The notes beneath the pieces are model-generated. The model was not told the DNA's origin and ran no database searches. It saw only the letters and a list, made by a program, of their open reading frames with translations. The position numbers and the translations under genes were made by a program. A stretch of DNA of 64,000 bases from JAFGNB01 sp050304135 (GTDB lineage Bacteria > Fibrobacterota > Chitinivibrionia > Chitinivibrionales > Chitinispirillaceae), in assembly GCA_050304135.1 (NCBI GenBank), contig JBNLDC010000034.1:1-64000 (forward strand), read 5' to 3'. Shown here piece by piece: positions 43,123-52,698 of this stretch (position 1 is its first letter; every line of letters begins with the position of its first letter).

Positions 43123-45987
43123 ATGCAACTAAACAAATTATATTGCGACAAAACTACAGGCGTCTGCAGTAATCGTTTTTTCTGCGGGGTGAGAATGCTT
43201 GTACTGGTGATCGTGCTGCTGTTGAATTTTACGGCTGCTTTCAGTCAGGGTGAAGCGGATGAAGATGAATACACTATCGATATCGTGAGTGAAGGTAGTG
43301 CAGACACAGCTGTCGGAAACCAAGCTGTCGCCTCGGAACCTGATATGGAAGAAAACTCCGTTCCTGCACTCGAAAAGGAACCGGTCCTGAAGAACTTCAT
43401 TGCGGCGGAGTACCCGCCGGAGTGCGCTAAGCGGGGTGTCGCCGGATCGGTCCTCCTTGACCTGCTGGTGAACGAGCTGGGGGATGTCGACAGTGTAGCG
43501 GTCGTACAGGGGTTGGACAGTCTGCTCGACAGTGCGGTCGTCGCGGCCGTCCGACAGTTTGTGTTTGAGCCTGCAGAAGCGGGTGGAGCTCCGGTACCGG
43601 TTATCATTACCTACGACTACCGTGTTTCCTACGATGCGGTACTTGATTCAATTGCTGAATTTGTCAATTTTATAGGGCTGGTGCTCGAACGGGGGACCCG
43701 CGATCCGGTACCCGGTGTGGAAGTCGTGGTTATTTTTCCTGATACTGCCGCAGATTCTCTGCTTCCGGTTCCTTTTTCCGCCTACCTTGCCAAAATCGGT
43801 TCATTCACCGGCCAGCGTACGGAAGAGCAGAGTGTTATCGCGTCAACTGATTCCACCGGCAGATTTACCTTCAGGTCGCTTCCCACAGGACCCTGCAGAG
43901 TTATGGTCCCCGCAATCGGCTACGAACCGTTCTCCTCCGACGAAGTGATCCGGCACGGTGAACAGCTGGAGGCAACCTACCGGTTACAGCGAACGAGCTA
44001 TTCGGAATATGAGATTGTTGTTTACGGCAAGGAGGAGACCCGTGAGGTAGCCCGCAGGACACTGTCGGTCGGGGAGATCCGAAAAATTCCCGGATTTGGA
44101 GGCGATGCCGTAAAGGTGGTACAGGCGCTTCCGGGTGTTGCACGTCCATCGTTCGGCGGCGGATCCGTGGTCGTCAGAGGAGCTCCCACCTGGGATTCAA
44201 AGTTCTACCTTGACGGAATCCAGATTCCGCAGTTGTACCATTTCGGTGGCGTTAAATCAACGTACAACAGCGAGGCGCTCTCGTCAATCGATTTCTATCC
44301 CGGCGGATTTTCATCTCGTTACGGCGGAGCGATCGCAGGAATTGTCAAACTGGAGGGTAGGGGGGCAAAGGAAGGTAAACCGCACGGATTCGCCGATGTC
44401 AGTCTGCTTGATGCGACGGCATTCGCCGAGGTGCCGGTAAACGATAAGGTATCGGTCCTTGCTTCCGGTCGCCGTAGTTATGTTGGTGATCTGCTCGGAA
44501 TTGCCACCGAAAAATTGTCGATAATAAAACTCCCGGTTACCGTGGCGCCGTTCTATTACGATTACATCCTCCGGACCGATATAACACCGTCAAACGATCA
44601 CCATCTGTTTTTTACGGTGTTTGGATCAAAAGATTCGCTGGAACTGATCGTTCCCTTCCTGAGCCGGGGAAGTGCCGAGGTCGATTCCCTTGCCGATCGG
44701 GTCCGGCAGATGCGCTCGTTTGCAATGGGGATTGGCGGATGGGATTTCACCGGTCCGTCGGGTTGGAAAAACTCTTTGCGCACTTCGGTAGTTTATGGCG
44801 AGAGTTTTGGTTCGATCTTCGGGTTCGCGCGGTTTTCGACCTGGACCTGGGAGGGTACCATCCGGGACGAAGCTTCCCGGCGGTTGAATGATCTGGTTAC
44901 GCTTAACGCCGGCTTTGATCTCTGGGGACAGCGTCTGACGCAGCGGGCTATTTTCCCCAATCCTGATAACACGCTGCTTAAAACAGCTATAGTGGCCGAC
45001 TTCGGGTTGCTCGGGGTATGGGCCGATGCCGAACTTCAGCTTCTTGATAAACTGCTTATTATACCGGGTTTACGGTATGATTACTATCACGAACTTACGT
45101 ATAACGGATCGCTGGTGCCTGAATTCTACGATTACCGTACCGACCGTTATCGAAGGGGACCTTCCGGTGAACCGTCGCTTCGCCTTTCGGCCCGCTACAG
45201 CATTGACGAAAGGCAGACGGTCAAAGCCTCGGTCGGCACCTACAACCAGACACCGCAACCGCAGGGCTTCGCAACTAGCGATGCTGTCGGAAATCCGAAA
45301 CTCCCGGCAACGCGTGCCCGTCATATCGTCGCAGGGTACGAGCGGCGATTTACCGATCTCATATTCGCCGATGTACAGCTCTATCATAACCAGCAGTGGG
45401 GGATACCGGAATTCGCTTCTACCGCGGATCTGCTGGAGAACCCCAATGGTCCACGGCTTCTCCCTGATGGAAGAGGGCGTATGTATGGTCTGGAGGTGCT
45501 GCTGCGTCACGACAACAGTGAACGTTTTTTCGGCTGGATTGCCTACACACTCGCGAGGAGTGAACGATATAATTTTACCGAGGGAAAGTATGCTCTTTAT
45601 AACCGCGATCAGACTCACAACGTTCAGCTCGTCGGTAGTGTGCGCCTGCCTGCGCAGTGGGAAACCGGGGTACGTATCAGGTATGTTTCCGGCAATCCAC
45701 TCACTCCGATTACCGGATCGGTGTACGATGTTACCAACAGGTTCTACCGTCCGCTCAACGGTCCTGAAAACTCATCACGTAACGATCCGTTTTTTCAGGT
45801 CGACTTTCGGGTGGATAAAAAATTCGTTTACGACCGATGGATGTTATCTCTCTATCTTGATTTGCAGAATGTACTGGTTTTTGCGTATAAAAGTCCGGAA
45901 TTCACGGTGTATAATTATGATTTTACGGAGAAAACAACGGTATCGACACCATTCATTCCGTCGCTGGGTATCAGGGCGGACTTTTAG
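43123..45987 (+). CDS. TonB-dependent receptor with its own N-terminal TonB-type domain
   Basis: A 954-residue outer-membrane protein. The signal is residues 25-42 (MLVLVIVLLLNFTAAFSQ), so the true start may be the internal Met25 at 43195. Residues 88-168 look like a TonB C-terminal domain (AAEYPPECAKRGVAGSVLL, VAVVQGLDSLLDSAVVAAV, FVFEPA). Residues 180-295 are a carboxypeptidase-regulatory-like domain. The plug starts near 320 (PGFGGDAVKVVQALPGVARP) and the beta-barrel fills the rest. Such receptors import glycans, siderophores or peptides. The downstream lipoprotein gene starts 8 bases later, so they form a pair. Confidence 0.85.
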   Translation: MQLNKLYCDKTTGVCSNRFFCGVRMLVLVIVLLLNFTAAFSQGEADEDEYTIDIVSEGSADTAVGNQAVASEPDMEENSVPALEKEPVLKNFIAAEYPPECAKRGVAGSVLLDLLVNELGDVDSVAVVQGLDSLLDSAVVAAVRQFVFEPAEAGGAPVPVIITYDYRVSYDAVLDSIAEFVNFIGLVLERGTRDPVPGVEVVVIFPDTAADSLLPVPFSAYLAKIGSFTGQRTEEQSVIASTDSTGRFTFRSLPTGPCRVMVPAIGYEPFSSDEVIRHGEQLEATYRLQRTSYSEYEIVVYGKEETREVARRTLSVGEIRKIPGFGGDAVKVVQALPGVARPSFGGGSVVVRGAPTWDSKFYLDGIQIPQLYHFGGVKSTYNSEALSSIDFYPGGFSSRYGGAIAGIVKLEGRGAKEGKPHGFADVSLLDATAFAEVPVNDKVSVLASGRRSYVGDLLGIATEKLSIIKLPVTVAPFYYDYILRTDITPSNDHHLFFTVFGSKDSLELIVPFLSRGSAEVDSLADRVRQMRSFAMGIGGWDFTGPSGWKNSLRTSVVYGESFGSIFGFARFSTWTWEGTIRDEASRRLNDLVTLNAGFDLWGQRLTQRAIFPNPDNTLLKTAIVADFGLLGVWADAELQLLDKLLIIPGLRYDYYHELTYNGSLVPEFYDYRTDRYRRGPSGEPSLRLSARYSIDERQTVKASVGTYNQTPQPQGFATSDAVGNPKLPATRARHIVAGYERRFTDLIFADVQLYHNQQWGIPEFASTADLLENPNGPRLLPDGRGRMYGLEVLLRHDNSERFFGWIAYTLARSERYNFTEGKYALYNRDQTHNVQLVGSVRLPAQWETGVRIRYVSGNPLTPITGSVYDVTNRFYRPLNGPENSSRNDPFFQVDFRVDKKFVYDRWMLSLYLDLQNVLVFAYKSPEFTVYNYDFTEKTTVSTPFIPSLGIRADF

Positions 45988-45995
45988 GAGCTGTC

Positions 45996-47210
45996 ATGAC
46001 AGAGAATAAACTGCTGCTATCGTCGCTGCTGCTGACCGCCTCATTACTTGTTTCCGGCTGCGGCATTGATTTCGCCACCCGCTACGATCGTATAGAAGAT
46101 AACAAGGTACGGCCGCTGGTGTTCGTGTACGACAACCACGGCTATGCCGAAGCTGCGCCCGGCGATACGGTAACGTGTACCGCCTACTTTGCCGGAGATA
46201 CGGTACGTACGGTAGACTGGACGGTAGCAACTGCCCTGATCATCGGGAGTTTCGGGAGTGATACCTTTGCCGATACCGTGTCGCTTGACCGGTATCTTGT
46301 TCCCGGTGCGTATCAGGAATATTTCGGTGGTACCACCGATTCGGTACGGTTCGATTTCGTCGTACCGGCAGATATCATCAGGGACAATTTTTCAGATTCC
46401 GGCACCGTAGCGGATCTGCTCCCGGCAGGAATTCCGGATTCGCTGCTGCCGGAATCGGCACGGACGATGTCCCCGGCATCACTCATCGACATGGTCGAAT
46501 TGCTCAGCGGGGGAGCGTCCGCCGGAATATCGGATATCGTTATATCCGGTCTGTTGTCGGATAGTATCGCTCAGATGATACCCGCTCTGCTGCAGGCTTT
46601 TACGGTAGAGATGAAGCTCTTTGCCCGTGTCAATGGCACCTATCGGGTGGAATCTACCTTTACCGTCCGCTATAACACCCGACTCCACCCGTTGCTCCCG
46701 GAGATACCGGTAAACAGGAATCCCGTCATAACGTGGATCCGCTGCTACCGGGTGACCGGAGACCAGGTGGTATTCGATCCGGCTACCGACAGAAAAATTG
46801 TTGACACGGTATTCAATCTCTTTCCTGAGCTCGATACGATCGTGATCGAACCCGGCTTCCAATACTTTCTGGTGGCCGACAGTGCGATCGCTTCACTCGA
46901 TTCAGCCGTAAGTCTCACCGATCAGTCTCTTCAGGCTCGACCCGAGGAACTTTCGTACGAGTGGTTTTTTGAAAATAACAACAACGTGGGGAGTTCTCTT
47001 GACTCGCAGATGCTTCTTGACAATGCTTTCCGGGGACCCTCGGTTACCCTCCTGCCGTCGCTTGATGTCAGGATGCGCAATTACACGCTCTGGCTTGTCA
47101 CTTACGACAGTTTCCTGGGAGAAAAACTCCGTCCCGTCGGATTTTCTTTCAGGAGTATTCAGGGTACTTTCAGCTACAGCGACAGCTATATCGAACAGCA
47201 TAAAAACTGA
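45996..47210 (+). CDS. lipoprotein partner of the TonB receptor, unknown family
   Basis: A 404-residue lipoprotein with a good lipobox, LLVSGC, lipid Cys at residue 22. It is beta-rich, rich in Asp and Ser, with no recognised catalytic motif. The gene follows the TonB receptor by 8 bases with a ribosome site (AGGAG) overlapping the gap. A surface lipoprotein next to a receptor usually helps capture the ligand, as SusD or other accessory lipoproteins do, though this one is not visibly SusD-like. Confidence 0.75.
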   Translation: MTENKLLLSSLLLTASLLVSGCGIDFATRYDRIEDNKVRPLVFVYDNHGYAEAAPGDTVTCTAYFAGDTVRTVDWTVATALIIGSFGSDTFADTVSLDRYLVPGAYQEYFGGTTDSVRFDFVVPADIIRDNFSDSGTVADLLPAGIPDSLLPESARTMSPASLIDMVELLSGGASAGISDIVISGLLSDSIAQMIPALLQAFTVEMKLFARVNGTYRVESTFTVRYNTRLHPLLPEIPVNRNPVITWIRCYRVTGDQVVFDPATDRKIVDTVFNLFPELDTIVIEPGFQYFLVADSAIASLDSAVSLTDQSLQARPEELSYEWFFENNNNVGSSLDSQMLLDNAFRGPSVTLLPSLDVRMRNYTLWLVTYDSFLGEKLRPVGFSFRSIQGTFSYSDSYIEQHKN

Positions 47211-47245
47211 TTGCTCAATAACATCAGGTATTCTGATATAGACTG

Positions 47246-48313
47246 TTACCGTTGGTTGATTATCGGAGGACCGCCATAAATACCGATATCATTGCGTGAA
47301 CCGTCGCGATCTTTCAGTTTCGATGAAGGTTCTCCGGCATCAAGGCAAGGCGAGTACTCTGAGAGTTCATACCGTTTTCCCGCTGGAAGTGGTTGCGACT
47401 GTAGAGAATCACTTCTTCCGTCGTGGACGATCGCCGCTATTTCCGGATCGCGTATCTGACCTGCGGGTGTGGGAACAGCTAAATCGTGCCGTCGTGCTGC
47501 GGTCTCCGCAGGAGATCCACTGAAAATCGGATTCATTCTGAGATTCTTATACGTATCAATGGAATCTCCGTTTTTGTTCTTCTTAACCGGAAGACCGATC
47601 TCCGGATCGCAATCGAGCAGGTCGCCGTCGCCATTACCGAAAATGCAGTTATAGGTAAAGGTGATTCTGGAGGTGCCGTCACACCAGAGACCATTATTTC
47701 TATTGAAAATTATCATTGAATTCCGGATTACCGGATTACTCTTGTCAATCCTGATACCGGAACTGGTGTTATAACCGACAAGACAGTTGATGAGGGTTGC
47801 TGAACCGAAATCGGTGCAGAGCAGACCGGTATGATTGCGGATTAACACCGTGTGGTGAATCAGCGGCGCACACCTTCTTACTGTAATGCCGTTATACGCA
47901 CCGGTGATATCGGTATAGGCGATCTCGGTGAACTGATCTTCCGCGCCGTCGAGCACAATGCCGTACCAGGCCGGCAGGGAGGTATTCAATGAGTCCGGAG
48001 CGAAAACCGTCCGTTTATCCTGAGCGCCTATGCAGATGAGGGTTCCGTACACTTTTATGGAAATGAATCTTCTGTCGATGTCGTCATATTGCGTGATTGC
48101 CGTATCTGCATGGTCTGTAGGGGCAAGTATGATTCTGCATCCCTGTGCGATAGTGAGTCTGATGTTGCGGGCAACCACTATATCTCCCGTCAGACGGTAC
48201 GGTCCGTCGTCGGCGTTCCATCGTGTATCGCGGTTGAGAATGCCCCTGACCTCCTTTTCCGCAACTACAGAAACGATGATTATCAGCAGAAGAGGCAGGA
48301 TCGGCCACCGCAT
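47246..48313 (-). CDS. secreted right-handed beta-helix protein
   Basis: A 355-residue exported protein. A signal peptide or anchor (PILPLLLIIIVSVVA) comes first, then repeated short strands typical of pectate-lyase-like parallel beta-helices (AYNGITVRRC, NHTGLLCTD, TSSGIRIDKSNPVIRNS, NNGLWCDGTSRI). The C-terminal end YSPCLDAGEPSSKLKDRDG with DIGIYGG is common in such proteins. No lyase catalytic residues can be assigned. The gene begins right after the Crp-like regulator gene ends and is likely co-transcribed with it. Confidence 0.8.
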   Translation of the reverse strand: MRWPILPLLLIIIVSVVAEKEVRGILNRDTRWNADDGPYRLTGDIVVARNIRLTIAQGCRIILAPTDHADTAITQYDDIDRRFISIKVYGTLICIGAQDKRTVFAPDSLNTSLPAWYGIVLDGAEDQFTEIAYTDITGAYNGITVRRCAPLIHHTVLIRNHTGLLCTDFGSATLINCLVGYNTSSGIRIDKSNPVIRNSMIIFNRNNGLWCDGTSRITFTYNCIFGNGDGDLLDCDPEIGLPVKKNKNGDSIDTYKNLRMNPIFSGSPAETAARRHDLAVPTPAGQIRDPEIAAIVHDGRSDSLQSQPLPAGKRYELSEYSPCLDAGEPSSKLKDRDGSRNDIGIYGGPPIINQR

Positions 48314-48315
48314 AA

Positions 48316-49260
48316 TCAGCACCCCGGCACCAATGTGCTAAAGAGGCTGAACAGGTAGGTCCGTTTCCATCCGTTATGGTTAAGGCGGACCGTGCTTTCG
48401 GCCAGTGGCCGCTGATTCTCTCCCCGTGCTTTTTTTTGCAGAGTACAAAGACCGATCCCGGAGAGCAACTCGACAAACGTCAGGTGATCTTCTTCAAGAT
48501 TGTTGGATTCCAGCAGATGAAAAAAATAGTCGCCATCGAGTGACGTTGACGAGGTGTCCGTGGTAATGATCTGCGGATACTTCGTAACAAGTACTTCTGC
48601 GAGAGAGGCGACCTTCGGTGACGGTTCTTCAAGTGAATCAAGTTGTTTTCGTATAAACAGACGGAGGTATTCACAATAGAGCGACAGTCGTTTCAAGTCG
48701 AGAGGGCGGATAACGTCATCACTAATTTCTACAAATTTGTTGGTGTGAAGAAAATCGAAGGTCCGGGTGACGGTCTGGTAGGTCACCCCGAGAAGCTGGA
48801 TGAGCTGGTGCTGTGTGGATTGAATGGTGAGACCGTTGCCGGAGCTGTCGAACCGCTGAAAAAAGAGGTACAGTGTCATGATAATATGTGCACCCTGATA
48901 TTCTCCGGAAATATTCTGCAGACGACGGTTTGCCTGACGGATTTTATGGCTGGTCATTCGGATGATCGACATGAACCAGGGGGGAACCCCCCGGATTTTC
49001 TCGTGGAAGGTTTCCGCATCGATGATGATTACGGAACAGTCATCAATGGCGCGGGCGGAGGCGCTGCGCGGTTTTCCGTCGATCAGTGCCATCTCTCCGA
49101 GGACCGCTCCTTTATTGAGTGTGGCGAGTTCGATCTCTTTGCCGCCGGCGGTACGGTACACCCGTATTCTACCCGTCTGGATTATGTACAGTTCGCGGGA
49201 ACGATCGTTTTCTCTGAAAAGATGTTGCCCTGCTTTGACTGCCTTTTTCAGTGGTGTCAT
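48316..49260 (-). CDS. Crp/Fnr-family transcription regulator with extended C-terminus
   Basis: A 314-residue regulator. The cyclic-nucleotide-binding fold is at about 1-125 (LYIIQTGRIRVY, VLGEMALIDGKPRSASARA). A Crp-type winged helix follows (TQHQLIQLLGVTYQTVTRTFDFL, near 175-200). About 100 extra residues then follow that Crp and Fnr lack, with no recognised domain. No N-terminal Fnr cysteine cluster is seen, so it is not an O2 sensor of that type. The start at 49260 is the first ATG that fits the fold; the open frame extends further upstream without homology. It overlaps or abuts the beta-helix gene. Confidence 0.8.
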   Translation of the reverse strand: MTPLKKAVKAGQHLFRENDRSRELYIIQTGRIRVYRTAGGKEIELATLNKGAVLGEMALIDGKPRSASARAIDDCSVIIIDAETFHEKIRGVPPWFMSIIRMTSHKIRQANRRLQNISGEYQGAHIIMTLYLFFQRFDSSGNGLTIQSTQHQLIQLLGVTYQTVTRTFDFLHTNKFVEISDDVIRPLDLKRLSLYCEYLRLFIRKQLDSLEEPSPKVASLAEVLVTKYPQIITTDTSSTSLDGDYFFHLLESNNLEEDHLTFVELLSGIGLCTLQKKARGENQRPLAESTVRLNHNGWKRTYLFSLFSTLVPGC

Positions 49261-49658
49261 AGGCCGGTTCTTCTGTGGTTCAGAAGTTTTTCCTGCTGTA
49301 AATAATGATGGATTCTCTCCGCCGCCGCTGCCTTTCGTGACCGCACGGCTGAAGGTTGACCGGTATAATTGTACGCTCCAGAAATTCCAAATGCAAGGTA
49401 AACATGCGCTTATCGGGATACCCCGAATTGCTGCCAGTGTACGTAGGCGGATCGTGATCAACCGCTGGCTGCCGCAGTTTCCCTGCCTGTTCGTAGTATG
49501 CTGTCAGTTACGCAGGTCGAAACGTGTCGGGGGAATTCGAAACAGTTGACTTGAACGCTTAAGTGTGGTACGCTTATGTGAACGGACACCCGGAGTTTAA
49601 AACTGTTGTTCTTTGGCCGGCGTGTCCGGTTTCTGTATAATAATTAAAGGAGTAGGGT
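49261..49658. other. divergent intergenic region upstream of the Crp-like gene
   Basis: About 400 bases. Two direct ACGCTTA motifs (about 49555 and 49570) lie near TTGACT. An imperfect stem links GGACACCCGG near 49584 with CCGGCGTGTCC near 49617. No protein gene is seen on either strand here. It probably holds the promoters of both flanking genes. Confidence 0.4.
49613..49641 (+). promoter_or_regulatory. probable promoter of the 44-residue membrane protein gene
   Basis: TATAAT (49636-49641) with TTGGCC 17 bases upstream (49613-49618), a perfect -10 and a 4-of-6 -35. The leader would be only about 10 nt and would begin at the ribosome site. Confidence 0.45.
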
Positions 49659-49793
49659 ATGGCACACGTCATACGTTTTATGATCTGGAGTATCGGACTT
49701 GCCTGCATTGCATGGTTTATCAGATTACTCTCTCACGATGATGTACCGACACCGGAAACGCTGGTCAGCAGACTTCGCAAAAGTGGTTTCTGA
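49659..49793 (+). CDS. 44-residue single-pass membrane protein
   Basis: A small open frame with a strong ribosome site (AAAGGAG at 49646-49652) and a near-consensus -10 upstream. The product starts MAHVIRFMIWSIGLACIAWF, giving one membrane helix at about residues 5-23. The tail is charged and ends SRLRKSGF. It stands alone between the Crp-like gene and tRNA-Leu. No family recognised. Its coding character is supported by the start signals, not by homology. Confidence 0.6.
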   Translation: MAHVIRFMIWSIGLACIAWFIRLLSHDDVPTPETLVSRLRKSGF

Positions 49794-49985
49794 AGGTCTG
49801 ATCCGGTTTCGCCTCATTGCAATCTTCCATACCAACGCACTGTAGCCGTCGAGCCGGTGTGCTATTCCTCTATGGCCGATAGCGGTCAATGACGGCGTTA
49901 TTACCTGAATTTTGTCGGAGATCTGCCACGAAACTCTTTTCGTAAATGAAACAGAGATGTATATTTGGCATACCATTACAGATTT

Positions 49986-50068
49986 GCGGAAGTGGTGGAA
50001 TGGTAGACACGCTAGTTTCAGGAGCTAGTGGGTGCAAACCTGTGGGGGTTCAAGTCCCCCCTTCCGCA
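49986..50068 (+). tRNA. tRNA-Leu (anticodon CAG)
   Basis: The acceptor stem is GCGGAAG (49986-49992) with CTTCCGC (50061-50067) and discriminator A. The anticodon stem CTAGT/GCTAG closes the loop TTCAGGA, so the anticodon is CAG, decoding CUG. A long variable arm and GGTTCAAGT T-loop are typical of class II tRNA-Leu. CCA is not encoded. It reads into mutL, which starts 38 bases later. Confidence 0.95.
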
Positions 50069-50105
50069 CTTATCTTACCTCTTTAGCTCACTTCAGAATA
50101 CCCGG

Positions 50106-51983
50106 ATGCACGATCAGCACTCAATTGAAGTACTCTCACCGTCGGTAATTGAAAAAATCGCAGCCGGTGAAGTCGTTGAACGTCCCGCCGCAGTCATCAA
50201 AGAACTTGTTGAAAACAGTATTGACGCTGCCGCCACTCATATCGATATCACTGTTGAAGATGCCGGATTCGCTCTCATCCGAATAACCGATGACGGCCAG
50301 GGCATGTCAAAAGGGGATCTGCACAAAAGTATGCTCAGGCATGCGACGAGCAAGATCCGTGAGGCGGATGATCTGTTCGCTATCGGTACCTTCGGATTTC
50401 GCGGCGAGGCTTTAGGGAGTGTTGCAGCGGTGAGCCGGATGTCGGTCATTTCTGCTTCCGACGAGACAGGAGAGGGGTTTCTGCTTGAAAATTCAGGGGG
50501 AGAGCAGGGGAGTGACCTCGTGCCGTATCCGCATCGACGGGGCACTACCATAACGGTAAAAGATCTGTTCTTCAATGTTCCGGCACGTAAAAAATTCATG
50601 AAAACGAGGCGGGGTGAACATCTGGCCATCGTCAGAATGCTTGAGCAGTTGGTTATTCCTTTTCCGACCATTCATTTTACTCTGCGGATTGATGGAAAAA
50701 CAATTTTCGATCTTCCCGCAGTCAACCGTATCATTGAACGGATCGCGGATGTCGCCGGTACGACGTTCGCGTCGTCGCTCATCGAGTGCCGAGGCTCGCG
50801 GGAAAACCTTGATGCGGTTGTTTTCGTCTCCACGCCTGAAAAACTTCAACAACGGCCACGATTCCAGAGTCTGTATGTAAATTTGCGACGCATCAATAAT
50901 GATTCGGTTCAATACTCCATCCGGGAGGCGTTTTCTCAGTTTCTGGGGCATAATAACCGTTGTGCCTACTTCTGCTTTCTGACGATTGATCCTTCACGGA
51001 TCGATGTGAATGTGCACCCGACGAAACAGCTGATAAAATTTGATAATGAACGTGAGATTTTCAGTTTTATTTTTCATTCGGTAAAAGAGGGAATCGCCAA
51101 AGTGATGGTGAACGCTGATTCGCTTTCCGATACCGGGGCTTCTGAGGAGATCCGGCAGGAACCGGCCGTTGGGCGACAGGAGGATATGCCGAATCTTTTC
51201 ACCGGGACACTCCGGTCCTCTTCGGTTGCCGAGAGCGGCTCGTTCAAGGGGTATCAGAATCGGGAGCCGCGGGATCGTACCGATACTGAGACCTCCGGCA
51301 ACCAATCTCCGCAAACCATACTTCCCTTTCCAGATCAACATCGCGATGATAAAGTGGTTGACCGGGACGATCACTCCACCGTACAATTATCCGGTGATGC
51401 ACCGGAAAAAATGTGGGATCTTATTCCGTGCTATCAGATTCACGCGATGTTCATCCTTGCACCGATTAAAAACGGCATTCTGCTTATTGATCAGCACGCC
51501 GCCCATGAACGGATTCTTTACGAGCAGGCGATGAACGACAATGAATTCAGATCGACGGTGCAGCAGCTCCTTTTTCCTGTGGTGGTGGAACTTTCACCGG
51601 CTGAAAAGGGGATCGTTGATTCGGGTAGTGAGCATTTTACCCGGTTCGGTTTCGAGATTTCCGATTTCGGCGGGAAAGCAGTTTCCATCAGTGCGATTCC
51701 GGCGTTTCTGAAGGATGGAAGGGTTGAATCGACGCTGCGGGAGATGGTACGCTACCTGCTTGAGGGACGTAATCCTGATGATTTCTCAGAGCCGAGAAAA
51801 CGGTTTGCGGCGGCGTTTGCCTGCGGTGCGGCCATCAAGGCCGGGCAGAAACTCTCGCAGGAAGAGATGAACGCACTGCTCAACAGTCTGTTTGCAACCG
51901 AAAATCCTTATACCTGTCCGCACGGACGACCGACGTTGATACGAATGTCAATAGATGAGCTGACAAGACGTTTTTTAAGGTAG
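50106..51983 (+). CDS. mutL: DNA mismatch repair protein MutL
   Basis: A 625-residue protein of the GHKL ATPase family that links MutS to downstream repair steps. Motifs are KIAAGEVVERPAAVIKELVE with NSIDA (ATP site, residues 17-41), DDGQGM (62-67), FRGEAL and the loop GTTITVKDLFFNVPARKKF. The C-terminal domain carries DQHAAHERILYE near residue 462, the metal site of MutL endonucleases, and CPHGRP near the end. So this MutL probably nicks DNA itself, as in bacteria without MutH. The start at 50106 is chosen because the frame upstream runs into tRNA-Leu. Confidence 0.95.
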   Translation: MHDQHSIEVLSPSVIEKIAAGEVVERPAAVIKELVENSIDAAATHIDITVEDAGFALIRITDDGQGMSKGDLHKSMLRHATSKIREADDLFAIGTFGFRGEALGSVAAVSRMSVISASDETGEGFLLENSGGEQGSDLVPYPHRRGTTITVKDLFFNVPARKKFMKTRRGEHLAIVRMLEQLVIPFPTIHFTLRIDGKTIFDLPAVNRIIERIADVAGTTFASSLIECRGSRENLDAVVFVSTPEKLQQRPRFQSLYVNLRRINNDSVQYSIREAFSQFLGHNNRCAYFCFLTIDPSRIDVNVHPTKQLIKFDNEREIFSFIFHSVKEGIAKVMVNADSLSDTGASEEIRQEPAVGRQEDMPNLFTGTLRSSSVAESGSFKGYQNREPRDRTDTETSGNQSPQTILPFPDQHRDDKVVDRDDHSTVQLSGDAPEKMWDLIPCYQIHAMFILAPIKNGILLIDQHAAHERILYEQAMNDNEFRSTVQQLLFPVVVELSPAEKGIVDSGSEHFTRFGFEISDFGGKAVSISAIPAFLKDGRVESTLREMVRYLLEGRNPDDFSEPRKRFAAAFACGAAIKAGQKLSQEEMNALLNSLFATENPYTCPHGRPTLIRMSIDELTRRFLR

Positions 51984-51993
51984 GAGTACCCCT

Positions 51994-52698
51994 ATGCAGA
52001 TTGAAGAGAGTGCCGGAACCATTTCCCTGCAGCTACCGCGTCACTGTTCCGGTTCATCGCTCAGAGAAATTGCCGCGAAAATAGCAGAGGCGTATACCGA
52101 AGGTGCCGTGCGTACACTGCTGCTCGACTTTTCCGTAACGGAGCTGATAGACAGCAACGGAATCGGCACTCTGGTATCAATTGCGAAGGAGGCTCAGGCC
52201 CGGAAGGTCGGGCTTCGACTTACAAATCTCAGCAGCACCATTTCCGAACTGTTCAATCACACCGGACTCGACCGTATTTTCACCATCGAACTGGAACAGG
52301 ATGTGGTTGCCGCCACGGTTGATTTTATTGAACCGTCGGTTAATGTCAAGCTTCGGATGGATGCCGAAGCAATCGGCGATGTGGTAGTTTTTCATCTGAG
52401 CGGTGTGTTGAATCACCCTGTCGGATCCGCTTTTTTCAAGCAACAGTTGCTGCTGTCGCTCTCCCGTTCAAAAAAGCTACTACTTGATGTTGAGGAACTC
52501 TTCTTCATTGACAGCATGAGTATCAGTGCTCTTTTGCGTATGAATAATCTCCTTATCATGACCGGCGGCAGTATGGCAATCTGCGGTGCCGCATTTATAG
52601 TCCGTGATATTCTCGAAACCCTGAATATCGGTACGATCATTCCACTCTACATCTCAACCGCCGAGGCACTTTCCTCGTGGGCAACGATCGATGGCTGA
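51994..52698 (+). CDS. double STAS-domain protein
   Basis: A 234-residue cytosolic protein of two anti-anti-sigma (STAS) domains, about 1-110 and 115-234. In SpoIIAA-type proteins the phosphorylated serine follows Asp-Ser; here the equivalents read IDSNGIG (Asn55) and IDSMSIS (Met175), so both lack it. It may be a scaffold or respond only through the neighbouring Ser. It follows mutL by 10 bases and its stop overlaps the mtaB start (ATGGCTGA). No partner kinase is adjacent. Confidence 0.8.
   Translation: MQIEESAGTISLQLPRHCSGSSLREIAAKIAEAYTEGAVRTLLLDFSVTELIDSNGIGTLVSIAKEAQARKVGLRLTNLSSTISELFNHTGLDRIFTIELEQDVVAATVDFIEPSVNVKLRMDAEAIGDVVVFHLSGVLNHPVGSAFFKQQLLLSLSRSKKLLLDVEELFFIDSMSISALLRMNNLLIMTGGSMAICGAAFIVRDILETLNIGTIIPLYISTAEALSSWATIDG

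Noticed and set aside
45026..46009. 327-codon open frame inside the TonB receptor gene
   Set aside because: It is in another frame of the receptor. The receptor frame has clear plug and barrel features and this one has none.
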